DNA of 64,000 nt from Trichomonas vaginalis G3 (Eukaryota > Parabasalia > Trichomonadida > Trichomonadidae), in NCBI RefSeq assembly GCF_026262505.1, contig NC_067206.1, positions 25,001,896 to 25,065,895 on the forward strand, written 5' to 3'. The notes below the pieces were generated by a model, which saw only the letters and a program-made list of their open reading frames with translations, did no database searches and was not told the origin of the DNA. The translations under genes and the position numbers were made by a program. This document shows positions 41,819-53,597 of this stretch, in pieces (positions within the stretch are counted from its first letter, which is position 1; every line of letters starts with the position of its first letter).

Positions 41819-42652
41819 AATGTTTCAGGTTGAAAAACAAAGAACAAAAGTAGCAGATAACAAAACCGTTAGACTATATCTTTACAAATGCCGGTAGAAA
41901 TAATTTCAGATGAAGAAATTTCAATCCCGTTCATACAGGTTTGACTATCCAATTCGTTGGCTTCAAAGTCCTTCAGATGCAAAGGCAATAGGATTTAGAA
42001 GAGTTTTGTTTCAAAAAGAACTAACGCGTTTATGTTCGCGTATATTTTCATGGCAATATATAGGTCCTAATGGTCTAATAGACAAATTGATGAAATGAGA
42101 ATCTTTACAGTTCGTTCAGACGAAAGTCTTGAGAAAACTCTAAATGACTTTCAAACTCAAATGAACAAATACTACTGGGGAATTTCAAGAAAAATACGAC
42201 TCTTTACTAAATGGAACATACTATCTGAAACTAGAATACACAAGATGAATTCCACAGTTTCATTTCAAAGGATTGAAATTAACCCTCGAAGAAGTACAGA
42301 GTTTTTTATTTTGGAAGTAGACAAACGTTCTTGGGCACAATTTCTTCGGGTACTAACCAGAACGAACCATTACCACCTGACGGTCCGTTTAAATTTATTA
42401 CGCCCACCAACAGATTTGACAGTTTATAGAAACGTGTTTGACCCTCAAAATGTTATGTGTCATGCAAGTTTCAGTTCAAGCAACAACAGTTTCTTTGTAA
42501 TCGGTAAGACTTTTATGACTTTGCTTTCTAAATTCTACGAACCACCTAGTAACAGTTTCTCTGACTTTCAAGTTTGGTTCACAACAAATGGTGTGCAACA
42601 TATTATTCCATTGTACTATGACTTTTATCTCGAAGTGCCTTTCATTATATAA
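41819..42652 (+). pseudogene. Third capsid-like paralogue (fossil A, centre)
   Basis: It shares RFDYPIRWLQSP, KAIGFRRV and SDFQVWFTTNG with the arm copies but is more diverged. The box TTTTTACATATATTAA precedes its ATG. It is broken in a few places. It shows that the element held two related capsid-like genes before or after the arms were doubled. Confidence 0.65.
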
Positions 42653-42696
42653 CTACGGAAAAGGCTGAAAAAGTATTGAAAAATATGTTTAGGTGA

Positions 42697-42715
42697 AGAG
42701 GTGAGATTTCACCCG
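42697..42715 (+). terminator. Hairpin after the capsid-like paralogue
   Basis: GAGGTGAGATTTCACC folds into a short stem about 45 bp after the stop codon and is followed by T- and C-rich DNA. Related hairpins recur near 43974, 44137, 45340 and 46230. Confidence 0.4.
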
Positions 42716-42719
42716 TTTT

Positions 42720-45700
42720 CTCACCTGTTTTCTCACCTGTTTTTCTCACCCGTTGAATTTCATGAATTTTTGTCTGAATTCGACAAAAATGATGTTTTTG
42801 GTTGAAAAAAGAGTGGAGCCAAAAAGTGGCTCGACCTCAAACAAGCATTTGTTGAAGAAGTATACCAAACCCGCGGAAAACAGCGGGTTTGCTTTTTATA
42901 CAAAATTCAACAGGTGAATTTCATGAATTTCCTTAAGATAGAAAAAAAATATATTTTAGGCGACCAGGTCATTCGTCACTCGGTCACTCGGGTCAAAATA
43001 ACATCTTTTTGAAAAAGTGACAACATGACATTGACAACAACACAGGAAATAGATTTCATCGTATATTTTTTGTTAGACTTCATCGTAAATGTTTTGGTAG
43101 ACTTCATCGTATATTGTTTTGTCGAGATTTTTATCGTTGTGGTCCGACGGTTAAGCACAAACGAATGTCCGACGTCCCACCAGAAAAAATATTTTTATTA
43201 TTTTAATTGTAAGACACGGAAATGTCAGTCGAAGCAAAAACGTTCACGAAACCAAATCTAATGGCGAACATTCACAAAGGGCAGCTGTTACAACGGATAA
43301 TTGAAGTCTTAGCGTAGAACAAGATGGTTTATCTAAATGTCTCACAATATATGTGTCAGCAGTTTAGAAAGACTTTAGAAGTTGTTTCGTGGGAAAATAA
43401 TCCTGCAGGATATGAAGCGTATTTTGTGCATTTGTGAAGAAGTGCGATACCAACCCCGCGGAAAACAGCGGTTGCTGTTTTATACAAGAATTCATCAGGA
43501 ATGTTCCTGATTGAAATCAAACATGTTTAGAGGAAGTGTATGTAGACCCAAGACTCGTAAACTAATATCTTGCACATGTCGGGCTTCCTCAAATATTGTA
43601 GTAGTCTAGCAGTTGAAGAAATAAATATGGACTCCATAGAACAAGAAGATGTTCCATGGTGACAGTGTTAGATGAAGAAATTGAAGATACAGTAGATGGA
43701 TGCAAAACCGTTTGTTCGAACAAAGAAGTTAGAAAAATGTGCGAAAAACAAATAGAACATGAACGTGAAGATATGTTCTGGTCTATAGAGATTCTCCATT
43801 ACGACTGACCAATGGAACAAGAAGATTTAAAGAGAGAAATTTAGAGAATATGGAACTCGCTAAGATAGCATTAGAAGCTGCCCAGAAAAGAAATTAAAGT
43901 TTGGGGTCCCGTTTTTGACAAAATATTTGAGTAAATGAACCATTTATCTCGACAAAAAAATAATGTTTAGGTGAAGAGGTGAGATTTCAACCTCTTTTTT
44001 CTCACCTCTTTTTCACCCTTCTTGAATTTTCATGAATGTTCATTCCTAAATGTTTTCGTCAAACTATGAACGTAAATGTTTTGTCGAAACTTGCATCGTA
44101 GATGAGCGTAAATCAGGACAAAAATAATGTTTTAGGGAAGAGGTGAGATTTCACCTCTTTTTATTCACCTGTTTTTTCACCTTCTGATGACATTTCCCGA
44201 AAATAAAAAATTAAGTTAGTTTTTTAAAAAAAATAATTTTTGACTTATTTATGTAAGAACATGTAGCAATAACTACGAGCACCAAACTCGTTAGTTATGA
44301 ATCCTACTTCAATGTTAGTAGAGAATGAAAAGCTTCATTCCTTCTTCATATACTTTCGAAACAGAAATCCAGAAGGAGTAAAGCAGAACTTCTCCAAGGA
44401 ATTCTTAGACTGTAGTGCAAAAGATGAAACACAGCCATGAAGAATTATCTTATCGAAAGCAGGACATGTATTGGAACCATGTTACCCAATTGCCGGAAAT
44501 CCAAACAACAAAAACTCACTATTCCTGGAATTCGACGAAATTTGAAAGTTCAAAGTTACTGACTTCAGTAGAAAATAAAGAAGTTCATACGAAAGGTAAA
44601 ACTATGAGTTTCTTCAGGATTGTCATTGCAACACAAAGTCATGGACAAAACGGGCGATCACGGTATATATAATGAACTCTCTAGACATATATAAATCTGG
44701 GTGAGTTAAGACCTTACGCAAACTTTTCGTTTCTTAGTTGCCATTAAAAAGTTGTGATCTTGAGTGCAGGATAAGAGCATAAAGATAAAAGATGTAAAAT
44801 ATGGACACCACGAACAGATAAGGACCGCTATTTATGAGTTAAAGAAATACCATTGACGGCCACTTAGTTTTTAGGCAGGCTCAAATATCTCAATTTATAA
44901 CGCACAAAATTGGAACCCGCATAATGTTCTTTCAACAGTGTTAAACAGCAGCAATATACCGGGAATACTCCAACTACTCCTCTGTCAAAGATGATCTAGA
45001 ACGTATGAGAAATCGACTATTGCAGGATTTAAGAAAGAAGCAGACGAAACCTAGCAGAACGATAAAAGATCGGACACTGTTAGAATTTCCTGACAACAAA
45101 GCGTATTCCAATCTGCTGACGATTTCATATTTCTGAGTCCAACGAGGGTTATAGACACATGTTCCCAGCAAGTGACTTAAAATCGTTTCGAAAACATTTC
45201 GACATCTTGTCTGACAGAATAGAAATAGAAGCTTACGGAAATGCTTCTTACGCGACATTTCACGGAATGACTTACCATACATACCCAATTCATGCTAAAA
45301 ACGCTTTATAAAAATAAACAGGTGAAAAAAGAGGTGAAAAAAACAGGTGAGGATCTCAACCTCCTTCACCTAAAACACTTATTTTTGCAATCTGAAAAAT
45401 TCCATGACCAAATTTCCATGAAATTTCCTCTAAGATAGAACCCAAAATAAAGTCTAGGGGTGTTTGTAAAATATCTTATTGTTATTCTGTATGTAAGGCA
45501 ACTTTATCAACCACTGAGGTTTGCACAACCAGTTTAAAAAGATAGGACAGATACCACCTAAATTGGTTGAGAATAGTGTGAATTTACACGTGAACGATAC
45601 TCAAAGAAATACAACGAAATATTCTTTGTCAGCATCCATTATATTCTCCATCTGGAAAAAGAAAACACACGACTGGGTTAGAAATGCTTCCAACTCAGAA

Positions 45701-47200
45701 AATTTTGACAAGAAATCCTGGGCTTATGACTATCGGTACAGATTCTATGGAACTACAGACGATATCTTATAGACAAAGTCTCTTCATACCAATAGTTTTG
45801 TTATGGTTTAGACCCAGTTGTGGATATAACTTACATAAAAGCATATTGGTTCATTCGCAATACGGAACGTTGCAGTGAAAGGCTTAACTGTAACATCGTT
45901 CAGAAACCGAAGGACTCATACAAAGAGATAATAAATAGGTACAGGACATATTAATATACTCAAAATTATTGACCAGTACAGTTCAAATAGAGTCAGGTTG
46001 TGTTCGTTAAACGATGATGAGAGCTGCTTGAAACAGACTACTTGAAAAGTTTTTTGAGAAAATGTATGGTGCTCCCACGAAAGGTAAAGAAACCACCGTA
46101 TTGAAGTAGATGAATAGATAAAAGCTATAAAATTATTTGACGAAGTTGCTGAAAAATACATGTAAAAATTAACGTTTACCATGTAAAACGCTTATAAAAT
46201 AACTGAGTGTGAAAAAAAAACAGGTGAAAAAAGAGGTGAAATCTCACACTCTTCACCTAAATATATTTTTATTGAATTCACGTATGAAAATCTGAGTAAA
46301 AGTGGCATAAGATTGCTTCCTCGCGAAAAACCGAGAAAAGGATTCCCGTACGAAAATCCGTAAAAAAATTGCGATAGTAAGAAATTCCTGGTCGCCAAAA
46401 CTCGGGATGAAAATCGTTGATTTCCATTTAAGACAGAAAAAATAAAGTTAGTTTTTTATAAAATATTTTTTTTCCCGGAAATAAAAAGACAGAATCATTG
46501 TCAACAACAGAGGAACACAACAACAGTTATAGTTCCATGAAGCCATACTGTGAAGAATACCGAGTAATACAGATAACAAACAACTCCGTCTTCACTTCGT
46601 TCGATCAAAGATGACATGTACCAAATGCAGTATCTTTGAATGCTCTTCGTTCTACAAAGCAAGCACTCATTGGTATTGAAAACAACAGACAAAAGAACTT
46701 GTTAGAAGAATTTCTCATATGTTCTGCGACCGGGAGAAAACCGCTGAGGTTCGAGATTCCGTACAGAAAAATCGTCAAAATTTGCCACAATCTTTGAGAG
46801 TTGGTATGTACATAGACTTCTAGTAAATGCCGTTAGCAATGTGGGCTTCACTCCGTTCATGCTTGTTATATTTTCATGATGGTTAGATGAAACATTCAAG
46901 ACAAGAACGTGAAGAGCTAGAGAACAAGCTTTGAAGCAAAAAGACAAAAGCATTCAGAAAAGAATACCACGTTCACGGTTTACCAAAAGGAAAGGAAAAT
47001 CTCTGAGAAGAAGAGGAAGAAGAGAAACACGAAGAAGAGGAAGTTTGGGCAACCCTTGTTGCCGATGACACTTACGAAATTTCCCAACCCTACCCATACA
47101 AATCCGCAACAAGGAGACAGGCAAGGTTCTTACCCCAGTCCTCAACAACTTGGGACACTTGAACCTTAACCTTCGGAATCGCGGTTCAATCTCCATGGGC
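42720..47200. other. Degraded centre of Maverick A
   Basis: Only short coding-like patches remain. Some are protein-like (for example a patch near 45,150-45,310 ending in SYATFHGMTYHTYPIHAKNA), but none can be tied to a family. Five GGTGA/TCACC hairpins and scattered copies of the GACAAAACATTTACG repeat occur here. It is the most decayed part of the element. Confidence 0.5.
44137..44160 (+). terminator. AAGAGGTGA hairpin followed by T run
   Basis: AAGAGGTGA and TCACCTCTT form a perfect 9-bp stem around GATT, followed by TTT. It looks like a transcription end or hairpin poly(A) signal of the kind used by mimivirus and virophages; inference. Confidence 0.45.
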
Positions 47201-47220
47201 AAGCTTGTCGCAATTCAATG

Positions 47221-47310
47221 GGTTCCAAATCCAGCAAGAAGACGAAGGTCAGACACATTGACGGTGACAAGCTCAACAACCGTAAGGAGAACCTCGAGTG
47301 GTTCTAAGAG
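47221..47310 (+). pseudogene. HNH endonuclease tail (fossil A, centre)
   Basis: VRHIDGDKLNNRKENLEWF is the classical HNH core and is followed by a stop. The front part is not recognisable. This is a second endonuclease relic, at the polymerase side of the centre. Confidence 0.6.
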
Positions 47311-47396
47311 TAAAAAAATTTTATTTTAGGGGGAAACCCCAGTAAATTTAGGTGTTTATTTGGATAAGTATGTGAAATTAAGGTCAATTTGCAAAA

Positions 47397-47648
47397 TTAG
47401 TTCCCGACCTTGAATTGGACTCTTTCGTCATCCCAGTTGCGTAGGAGGTCGTCCCAGAGGAGTTGGTAGAATTGCCAATCCAAGGACGATTTGTCCTCCC
47501 AGGCATTGAGGATGTACTGCTCGTAGAGTCTCATGACCTCTGCCTTGCACCAGACACCCTCTCCCTTGGAACGTAAGGCTTCTTCGAAGTGCTCGAATGC
47601 GATTGGCTGCTGACCATCCGAAATGACACTTTTTGTCCGTTTGGTCAA
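47397..47648 (-). CDS. Small unrecognised protein, 83 residues (fossil A, centre)
   Basis: The composition is protein-like (tryptophan- and leucine-rich helices such as FYQLLWDDLLRNWDD). It lies between the HNH relic and the polymerase on the polymerase strand. No family is recognised. Confidence 0.35.
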   Translation of the reverse strand: MTKRTKSVISDGQQPIAFEHFEEALRSKGEGVWCKAEVMRLYEQYILNAWEDKSSLDWQFYQLLWDDLLRNWDDERVQFKVGN

Positions 47649-47824
47649 TGTTCGTGTCTCGTGCCATAGTCGACGAAAATACAGACAAACAGGTTATATA
47701 TGAGTTTGAGACCAAGAATGGTGTAACTCGACCTGTCCGATTCAAATTCGAATAAAAATTTTTTATTTCATGCAATGTTTATATTTCACCATCTTCTTTA
47801 ACACCCAGTACTTCCTTTTCGATA

Positions 47825-49899
47825 TTACATGAACTTCGGTGAAAATTTTGTCCAATTTGAATTGACCCATCTTTTCACCGACCATGCCCATTTCAATGAG
47901 TTTGTTGTACCTTCTTCGTTCGTCATGAGTGCGTCAATGTTCTCATAGTAAACCTTCACTTTGGATTTGACTTCGGAGAAGAATTTGTTGTAGTTGTCAA
48001 GGACTGCCTTTGCGAACTGAGGGTAAGACCAATGTTCGACAATAGGTTTTAATGTGGTTACTAAGCCACTTTGACCTTGAGTGAATTCGTACTTCAAAAC
48101 AAAAGGAGAAAACCTTTCAACAAAGTTGTCGACCTTCTCATAATGTTTACTCTTCATCTCTTGAGGTTTCTTAATGGAATATCCCCATGTCGAATTCATA
48201 AGCAATTTGAGTGTCATTGCAAGTTTGGGGTTTGAAGCTTTCCTAATATCATACAGTTGTTGTATGACTTTTCCAACTGTATAGTTCCTTCCTGGGAACT
48301 CACCATCTTCGTTTGGAATTCCAGTCGGGATATATTGGACGAACCTCATGTAGCAGCGTTAAGGTCGACATAGTATATCTTTTCATCTGAGTCGAACTTG
48401 TCGCAACCAATTGGTCCAGTTTGTGGAAATTCAAGTGAGTCTCTTATCTTCTGAGAAACTTCTCCTGTTATCTCATAAACATCGTCGAAGCAACCTGTTT
48501 CATATAAAACCTTCTGACCTAACTCAGATGCTCTCCAATACAATTTGACGTCAATTGGATGTCTCAATGGAAGTTTGTTTATAGCATCTTGAAGTTCTTG
48601 CAACCTCATTGGAAGTTCTTCTGGTTCAGGTTGGTATCCGAACAATCCAACTCCTTTTGGAATTGTGTACTTCTTTTGTACTAGAACTTTGTCTGGAACA
48701 ACTTTTGGTCTTGCTAACAATGAAAAGTTTGTTTCGTCTTTTGGTACAAAAGTTTCTGTCAGCTTGTCATCTGGAATTGGTTCCAACAAACCTTTCTCGA
48801 AAAGAATGTTTACAGCTCTGACAATGTTGCACTTGCCTTTTCCGAACAATGGGTTTGTAAGACTTTCGTTCAACATGAAGTGGTTGTGGACAATTACAAT
48901 CTTCAACCATGGTAAGTCTTTGTCAACAACATAGTCGTCATGTGAAGAACCTTTCTCAGTATGTTGACTCGGATATTGACATTTGCCAACGGTGCAATTT
49001 TTGCCAATTGACCTCTGAGAATGTACCTTGTCTTCACACATGACTCAAGATACTTCATCTTCTCTCTGTAACAAGACCAGAGTTCCTGAGACATGTAAGA
49101 ATACAAGGTTCATTGACAATTGTTTCAATTGAATTGTAAATTCCATACCTTGTCAAGTCAATGTCAGACTTATTTATGAACGGGAAGTATCCAGCATGTT
49201 GTCTGACTGCTTGAGGGTTAGGTTGGTACCATTCGAACTTGACACTTGCAATTCCTTCAATTGCATTCAAAATGTCTGAGTCGGAGTCAACCATTTGTTC
49301 TCTCTTTGTAGTCTTGAAAGCGTCAAGAAGTTGTGCGCTGTTGTGACATTGCCATGTGCATAGTAAATATGACCATCCAAATCTGTTATGGTTCTGAGAT
49401 TGTATCCTTTCTTATTTCCGTCTTGAATGCAGCAAGTACACCCATGAAGCCTTCTTTGTTCTTTCCTTCGTCAAAGTTTACTGTAAAGGTTCGACCAGAT
49501 GTAATTTGACTTCTAACTTCACGATACTTTTCATATGCATATCTTGTTCTTTCCATGGGAGCATGTCTCTTCACCTTTTCCTTTTTTCCTTCTCAAAGGA
49601 TGCAATTGTTCGTCATGTTTCCAGTAGAATCTGGCAAAGCCGTCGTGTCCTTCAACTTGAGGTTCACTAACATCGAAAGGCATGTCCATAAGACGTTCTT
49701 CTTCTAACCTCTCTAGTCTGTTTGGATAATTTGGCCGTGCTGTTTCCAAGTCCATTTCGTAGCGAAGACCAGACAGTTTGTCATAGACTTTTATGGGTCT
49801 TCCCTTCCTATATTTAAACTTCTTCGAAACTCTCCAACCATATCTTTCTAACTCTGCTTTTATTCTAGCAGACTTTCTATCCATTCTATATGGGGGCAT
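47825..49899 (-). pseudogene. Protein-primed DNA polymerase B (fossil A, centre)
   Basis: Family-B polymerase motifs are visible. Motif A is YYVDLNAAYM, motif B is KLAMTLKLLMNSTWGYS, and motif C is represented by VKVYYENIDALM. Upstream segments are consistent with the exonuclease and TPR regions. PolB is the replicase that defines Mavericks/Polintons. It runs toward the centre from the edge of the right arm. It is broken about five times. Confidence 0.82.
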
Positions 49900-49929
49900 T
49901 TTTATAAAAATAAAAAAATATTTTTTTCT

Positions 49930-50511
49930 TTACTTTACATAACCTGCTGCCATAAGTCTTTGACGCCAACCCATACCAGCTAATGAAGGTTGACTTGGTT
50001 TAGTTTGGAAACTAAACTTTGGTTTTGGTTTATCTTCAGTTTTTGGTTTTTCTTCTTCTATCGGTTTTTCGTCACTTTTCGGTTCCTCTGACTTTACCTC
50101 ACTTGCAGGAACAGTTGTGTCGTCAACATCTTCATAAATATCATATGCCATTTGTTTTTGTTTTCCTTTCAACTTTTTGTGTTTGTTGTAAAGTTTAGAA
50201 TATTTCGACTCTAAGTCAATGAGATGTTCTATAATGAACTGTTGGTCAGTGAAGTAAACTTTTCCATCTGTTGTCTCGAAAGCTCCTTCAGACTTCAATA
50301 TTTTATTTGTGAGAGTCTGTTTCTTTTTTGAGATACTAGCCGTTCCATTTCTATGAAAAGTGACTTTGTAGTTAGGGTTTGTATTTCCAGACCTGGCACT
50401 TTCTATTATTGAATTTTTCTCTTCATCTGTAAGTTCTTTGACAGGTTTTGACAATGGTTCTGAACTTTTTGTTTGTGGTGTCAAATCTACCGTTTCAACT
50501 TCTTCGGTCAT
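49930..50511 (-). CDS. Charged linker protein, 193 residues (fossil A, right arm)
   Basis: Looks whole. The front half has KELTDEEKNSIIESARSG and a compact YKVTFHRNGTASIS segment. The middle is helical (FIIEHLIDLESKYSKLYNKH). A long lysine/glutamate/proline linker leads to the conserved tail SLAGMGWRQRL. No family is recognised. The layout of a coiled coil, disordered linker and short conserved tail suggests a scaffold or packaging-linked protein; speculative. Confidence 0.55.
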   Translation of the reverse strand: MTEEVETVDLTPQTKSSEPLSKPVKELTDEEKNSIIESARSGNTNPNYKVTFHRNGTASISKKKQTLTNKILKSEGAFETTDGKVYFTDQQFIIEHLIDLESKYSKLYNKHKKLKGKQKQMAYDIYEDVDDTTVPASEVKSEEPKSDEKPIEEEKPKTEDKPKPKFSFQTKPSQPSLAGMGWRQRLMAAGYVK

Positions 50512-50520
50512 TTCATCTCA

Positions 50521-50693
50521 GTAAAAAATTTTAGTTTGGTTTGTTTTCAACTGGTTGTTTTGTTTTTTAAGTCGGTCTAAAACTTCCTGAGGTATAGGAA
50601 GAACTTGACAAACACGTGTTGTGTAACTGCTGGAAGTCGACAAATCCATCTTGAACCCATTTGTCTCAATGCTGTATTGTTCATTTCATCTCA
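50521..50693 (-). other. Short reading-frame region (fossil A, right arm)
   Basis: Twin of 40410-40565, again between two TTTTTTACTGAGATGAA boxes. It encodes at most about 40 residues. Confidence 0.3.
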
Positions 50694-50700
50694 GTAAAAA

Positions 50701-51104
50701 ACTTTACATTCCCCACGTTTGAGGCGGTTGAGGTTGGTTATTGTTTACCCATGTTGTGCATGGTTATATCCTCTGTTAAAGAATCTTTCACCTTGGTCCA
50801 TATAGTGTCCTGCTTGGTTATAGTAGTCATTTGCTTTGTTATAATAGTTTCCTGCTTGTCTTCCTACATTGTCCATCCATCCTTGAACTTTTCCTCTTGT
50901 TTCAGGATTTGGAATAAGATTTGCTGCATCTCGTGCTACATCCCAACCTTTCTGTACAGTTTGTATAATAGGTTGTGCTTTCTCTTTAAGTATACCTAAT
51001 GTACTCAAAATCTTCCTTCCAACTCCAAATACACCTCTGGCTATTGTTCCCACTGCGGGCAAAAATCTGGATGCAACTCCTGCTAATGCGCCAAATAAAC
51101 CCAT
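50701..51104 (-). pseudogene. Membrane-active-looking small protein (fossil A, right arm)
   Basis: Twin of 39991-40403. The N-terminus is the same hydrophobic G/A helix, followed by RDAANLIPNPETRGKVQGW and the NYYNKANDYYNQ repeat. It is partly open in this arm. A role as minor capsid or lytic protein is inferred. Confidence 0.5.
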
Positions 51105-51121
51105 TTCTTATGGGTTAAAAA

Positions 51122-52082
51122 ATGACGAATCCAAACAAGGACCCCTATGTTTCTAAAAGCGACAAAGAAAGCACTCATGATAAAAATCTTTAGTTCAACA
51201 CCAAATGCTTGGTTTATGGATATCTTGGAAAACATTCCGAGGTATAGAGAAGATGGACCACCATACTGGCTAATATTTGTCGGTCAAAACACAAGATACT
51301 GTGAAGCCATACCATTACAGTCCAAAAATATTTTAGATGTGAAAACTGCTTTGACAATATTCGTTGACAAATACCATCCAACAAAACTGACATCTGACTG
51401 TGAAAGTTCTTTCAAATCAGACGATATTAAAAACTATCTGCGTTCAAAAAATGTAAACCAATATTTCATTGTCGACCAAAACCATTCTGCTCTTGGTGTC
51501 ATTGACAGTTGTATAAAAATCTTAAGAGACTTAAACCAACCACAAGGTGGTGAAGCAAATGAAATGTCATATGACGACAAATATAGACACTTCTCCATGG
51601 CAAAGATGAGACAAGTTTTAAATATTTACAATAGCCGTAAACAAAAAGGTTTGGGAAACCACTCCCCCGAAGAAATGAAAAACAACCCTGACTTAGAGAA
51701 AGACTATATATTTAATAGTTTAGTCAAAAGAGACAAACAAGAAAGAATGCCAGGCTTCAAACTTAAGAAAGGTGACAAAGTAAAAATAGAAATACCTAAA
51801 CGCGACCCATATGAAAATACTATTGACTATGACAACAATGGGAACTCGACAGGTACTCGCATTCGTGTTCGTAAAAATAGAAGAAAGTATACAAGAGAAT
51901 ATTATGAAGTTTTAGGCAAACATGGCAAAATGTACAGACTGCAAGCAGAAGATAAAACTACTATTGTCAGACCTCGTTTCAAACTTGTCAAAGTTCAAGG
52001 TGGTATACTTTCAAAGACAGTTCCTAACAAATATAAGACAACTCCTGACGAATATGCTAAAGAAGTTGAAAATGACGACTAA
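51122..52082 (+). pseudogene. rve integrase (fossil A, right arm)
   Basis: Most of the integrase frame is readable here: WFMDILEN, YWLIFVGQNTRYCEAIPL, KLTSDCESSF and NHSALGVIDS mark the catalytic core. A basic C-terminal domain follows, ending YAKEVENDD. Slightly broken. Its end overlaps the fibre gene by a few bases, tail to tail. Confidence 0.82.
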
Positions 52083-53579
52083 GCATTTCTATACCATGCG
52101 TAAACTGTCATGTAAGGTGGCATGTAGTCTTTACTTTGTCCCGTTGTTTCGATATCCTGAAAGCGATGTGTATGGCTTTCCTCCTCCCTGAGTGTCATCC
52201 CAGTAACAATTTATAGCAAACTTAACGTCGTCTTTAACATCATATCCTTTACCTTTTGTCATTCCTGTCCAATCCCAATATCTATGCTTATGCCAACCTG
52301 CTTCAGCTGTAGTTAAATTTATGTAATGACTGTGTGCAGGTAGGTTTTCACCTGAAATCGTTTTACTTCCACCTGTTTCCTTTGAAGAGTTTGCACAATA
52401 CAAAAACCTGTCGACTATTTGAGTCCAAGTTCCAGACCAAGTACTACTTCTGGTCTGGTAGAGTTCATTGACGTGTAAATAGAACCTATAGGATATACTG
52501 TTTGAAGTATTTCTGTCTTTAACGTTTGAAGCTCTGTTTTGTCTGCTTTTTTATATAACTTTTCTTCAAGTTCATTTACGTCAGAGATGCTATGTCTATG
52601 ATATTTTTGTGGGTATGTTCCTTCTGTCCATGCGAAAATACTCTTTTGTTGCATCTACATATCCAGTTATCCATGTCGAGTCTGCTTTTGTATTCCTTAA
52701 CTCTGTAACACCTTTCTCAAGCTCTTTCAACTGTTGTCCATCTTCCATTAAACCTCTGGTATGACTTGAAACCGTTTGTGTCAACATATCTACAGTTTCT
52801 TTGTCGGCTTTAAGGTCTAAACACCCTGAAACCCATCCTGTATCGGCTTTAGTTTTTAAAATCTTTGAAGTCCGTTCATGGTACCATTCAACCATTTCTT
52901 TAATTTTTTCATCTTTTTCATCCACATATTCCTTATCTGCCTTCTTCACTAACGCACTAGCCATACAACCCCTATCTACTTTCTCCTCTAACTCACTGTT
53001 GACATATGTTTTGTCAGCTTTCTTTTCAAGGCTAACGTTTAAGTCTGTTATTTCAGATATAGAATGTGTATGTCCAACGTCACTTTTACTGTTTAAGGTT
53101 TCTTGTAAGTTTGTAATATTTGCAATGGTATGTGTATGAGTCTTTTTAGAATATTCTTTGTCAGCTCTTGTCACTTCACTTGACATTTTATTGTCAACAT
53201 ATGTTTTGTCTGCTAGTTCAGGATGAGTATGTTCTTTCGTTGCATATGTTGCATCTGCTCTGTCATGTTCTTCTTGAACTTTTTCAATGACATATTCTTT
53301 GTCAGCTTTGTTGTCAATATCTGCTTTCAAAAGAAGTTCATCTATAGGCTTCTCGTTTAAAGTTCCTTTTGTTGGATTTACACAGACAGTATGGTTCTTA
53401 CTGTCTTGAAACAGAAACTCATCTGTCATTGGGTTTATCGTCAGTTTTAAGTTTCCTTCTTTCAATGACTCAGATATCTTAGAATAGTTTGAAAAGTTTG
53501 TTGTGTTCTTATTTAGAGCTTGCAAAATGAGTTGTCGGTTGTGTTGTATTTCTCTCATAGACGCTGTTTCTTTCGACAT
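52079..53579 (-). pseudogene. Phage-tail-like fibre gene (fossil A, right arm)
   Basis: It has the same N-terminal anchor as the left copy. Its shaft has fewer GHTH repeats. A different middle is rich in KADKEYVDEK, KADTGWVSG and KADSTWITGY heptads. It ends in the same tail-collar-like head (LPAHSHYI, YWDWTGMTKG). The middle therefore is a different module from the left arm. Broken two or three times. Confidence 0.7.
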
Positions 53580-53597
53580 TTTTATTCTAGATAAAAT
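53580..53597. promoter_or_regulatory. 18-bp bidirectional promoter, capsid-like/fibre (right arm)
   Basis: Inverted copy of 37268-37285, with the same CTAG-centred near palindrome. Confidence 0.6.

Noticed and set aside
43025-43261. Hydrophobic 78-codon frame (FIVYFLLDFIVN) as a membrane protein
   Set aside because: It is a reading of variant copies of the GACAAAACATTTACG repeat; not a gene.
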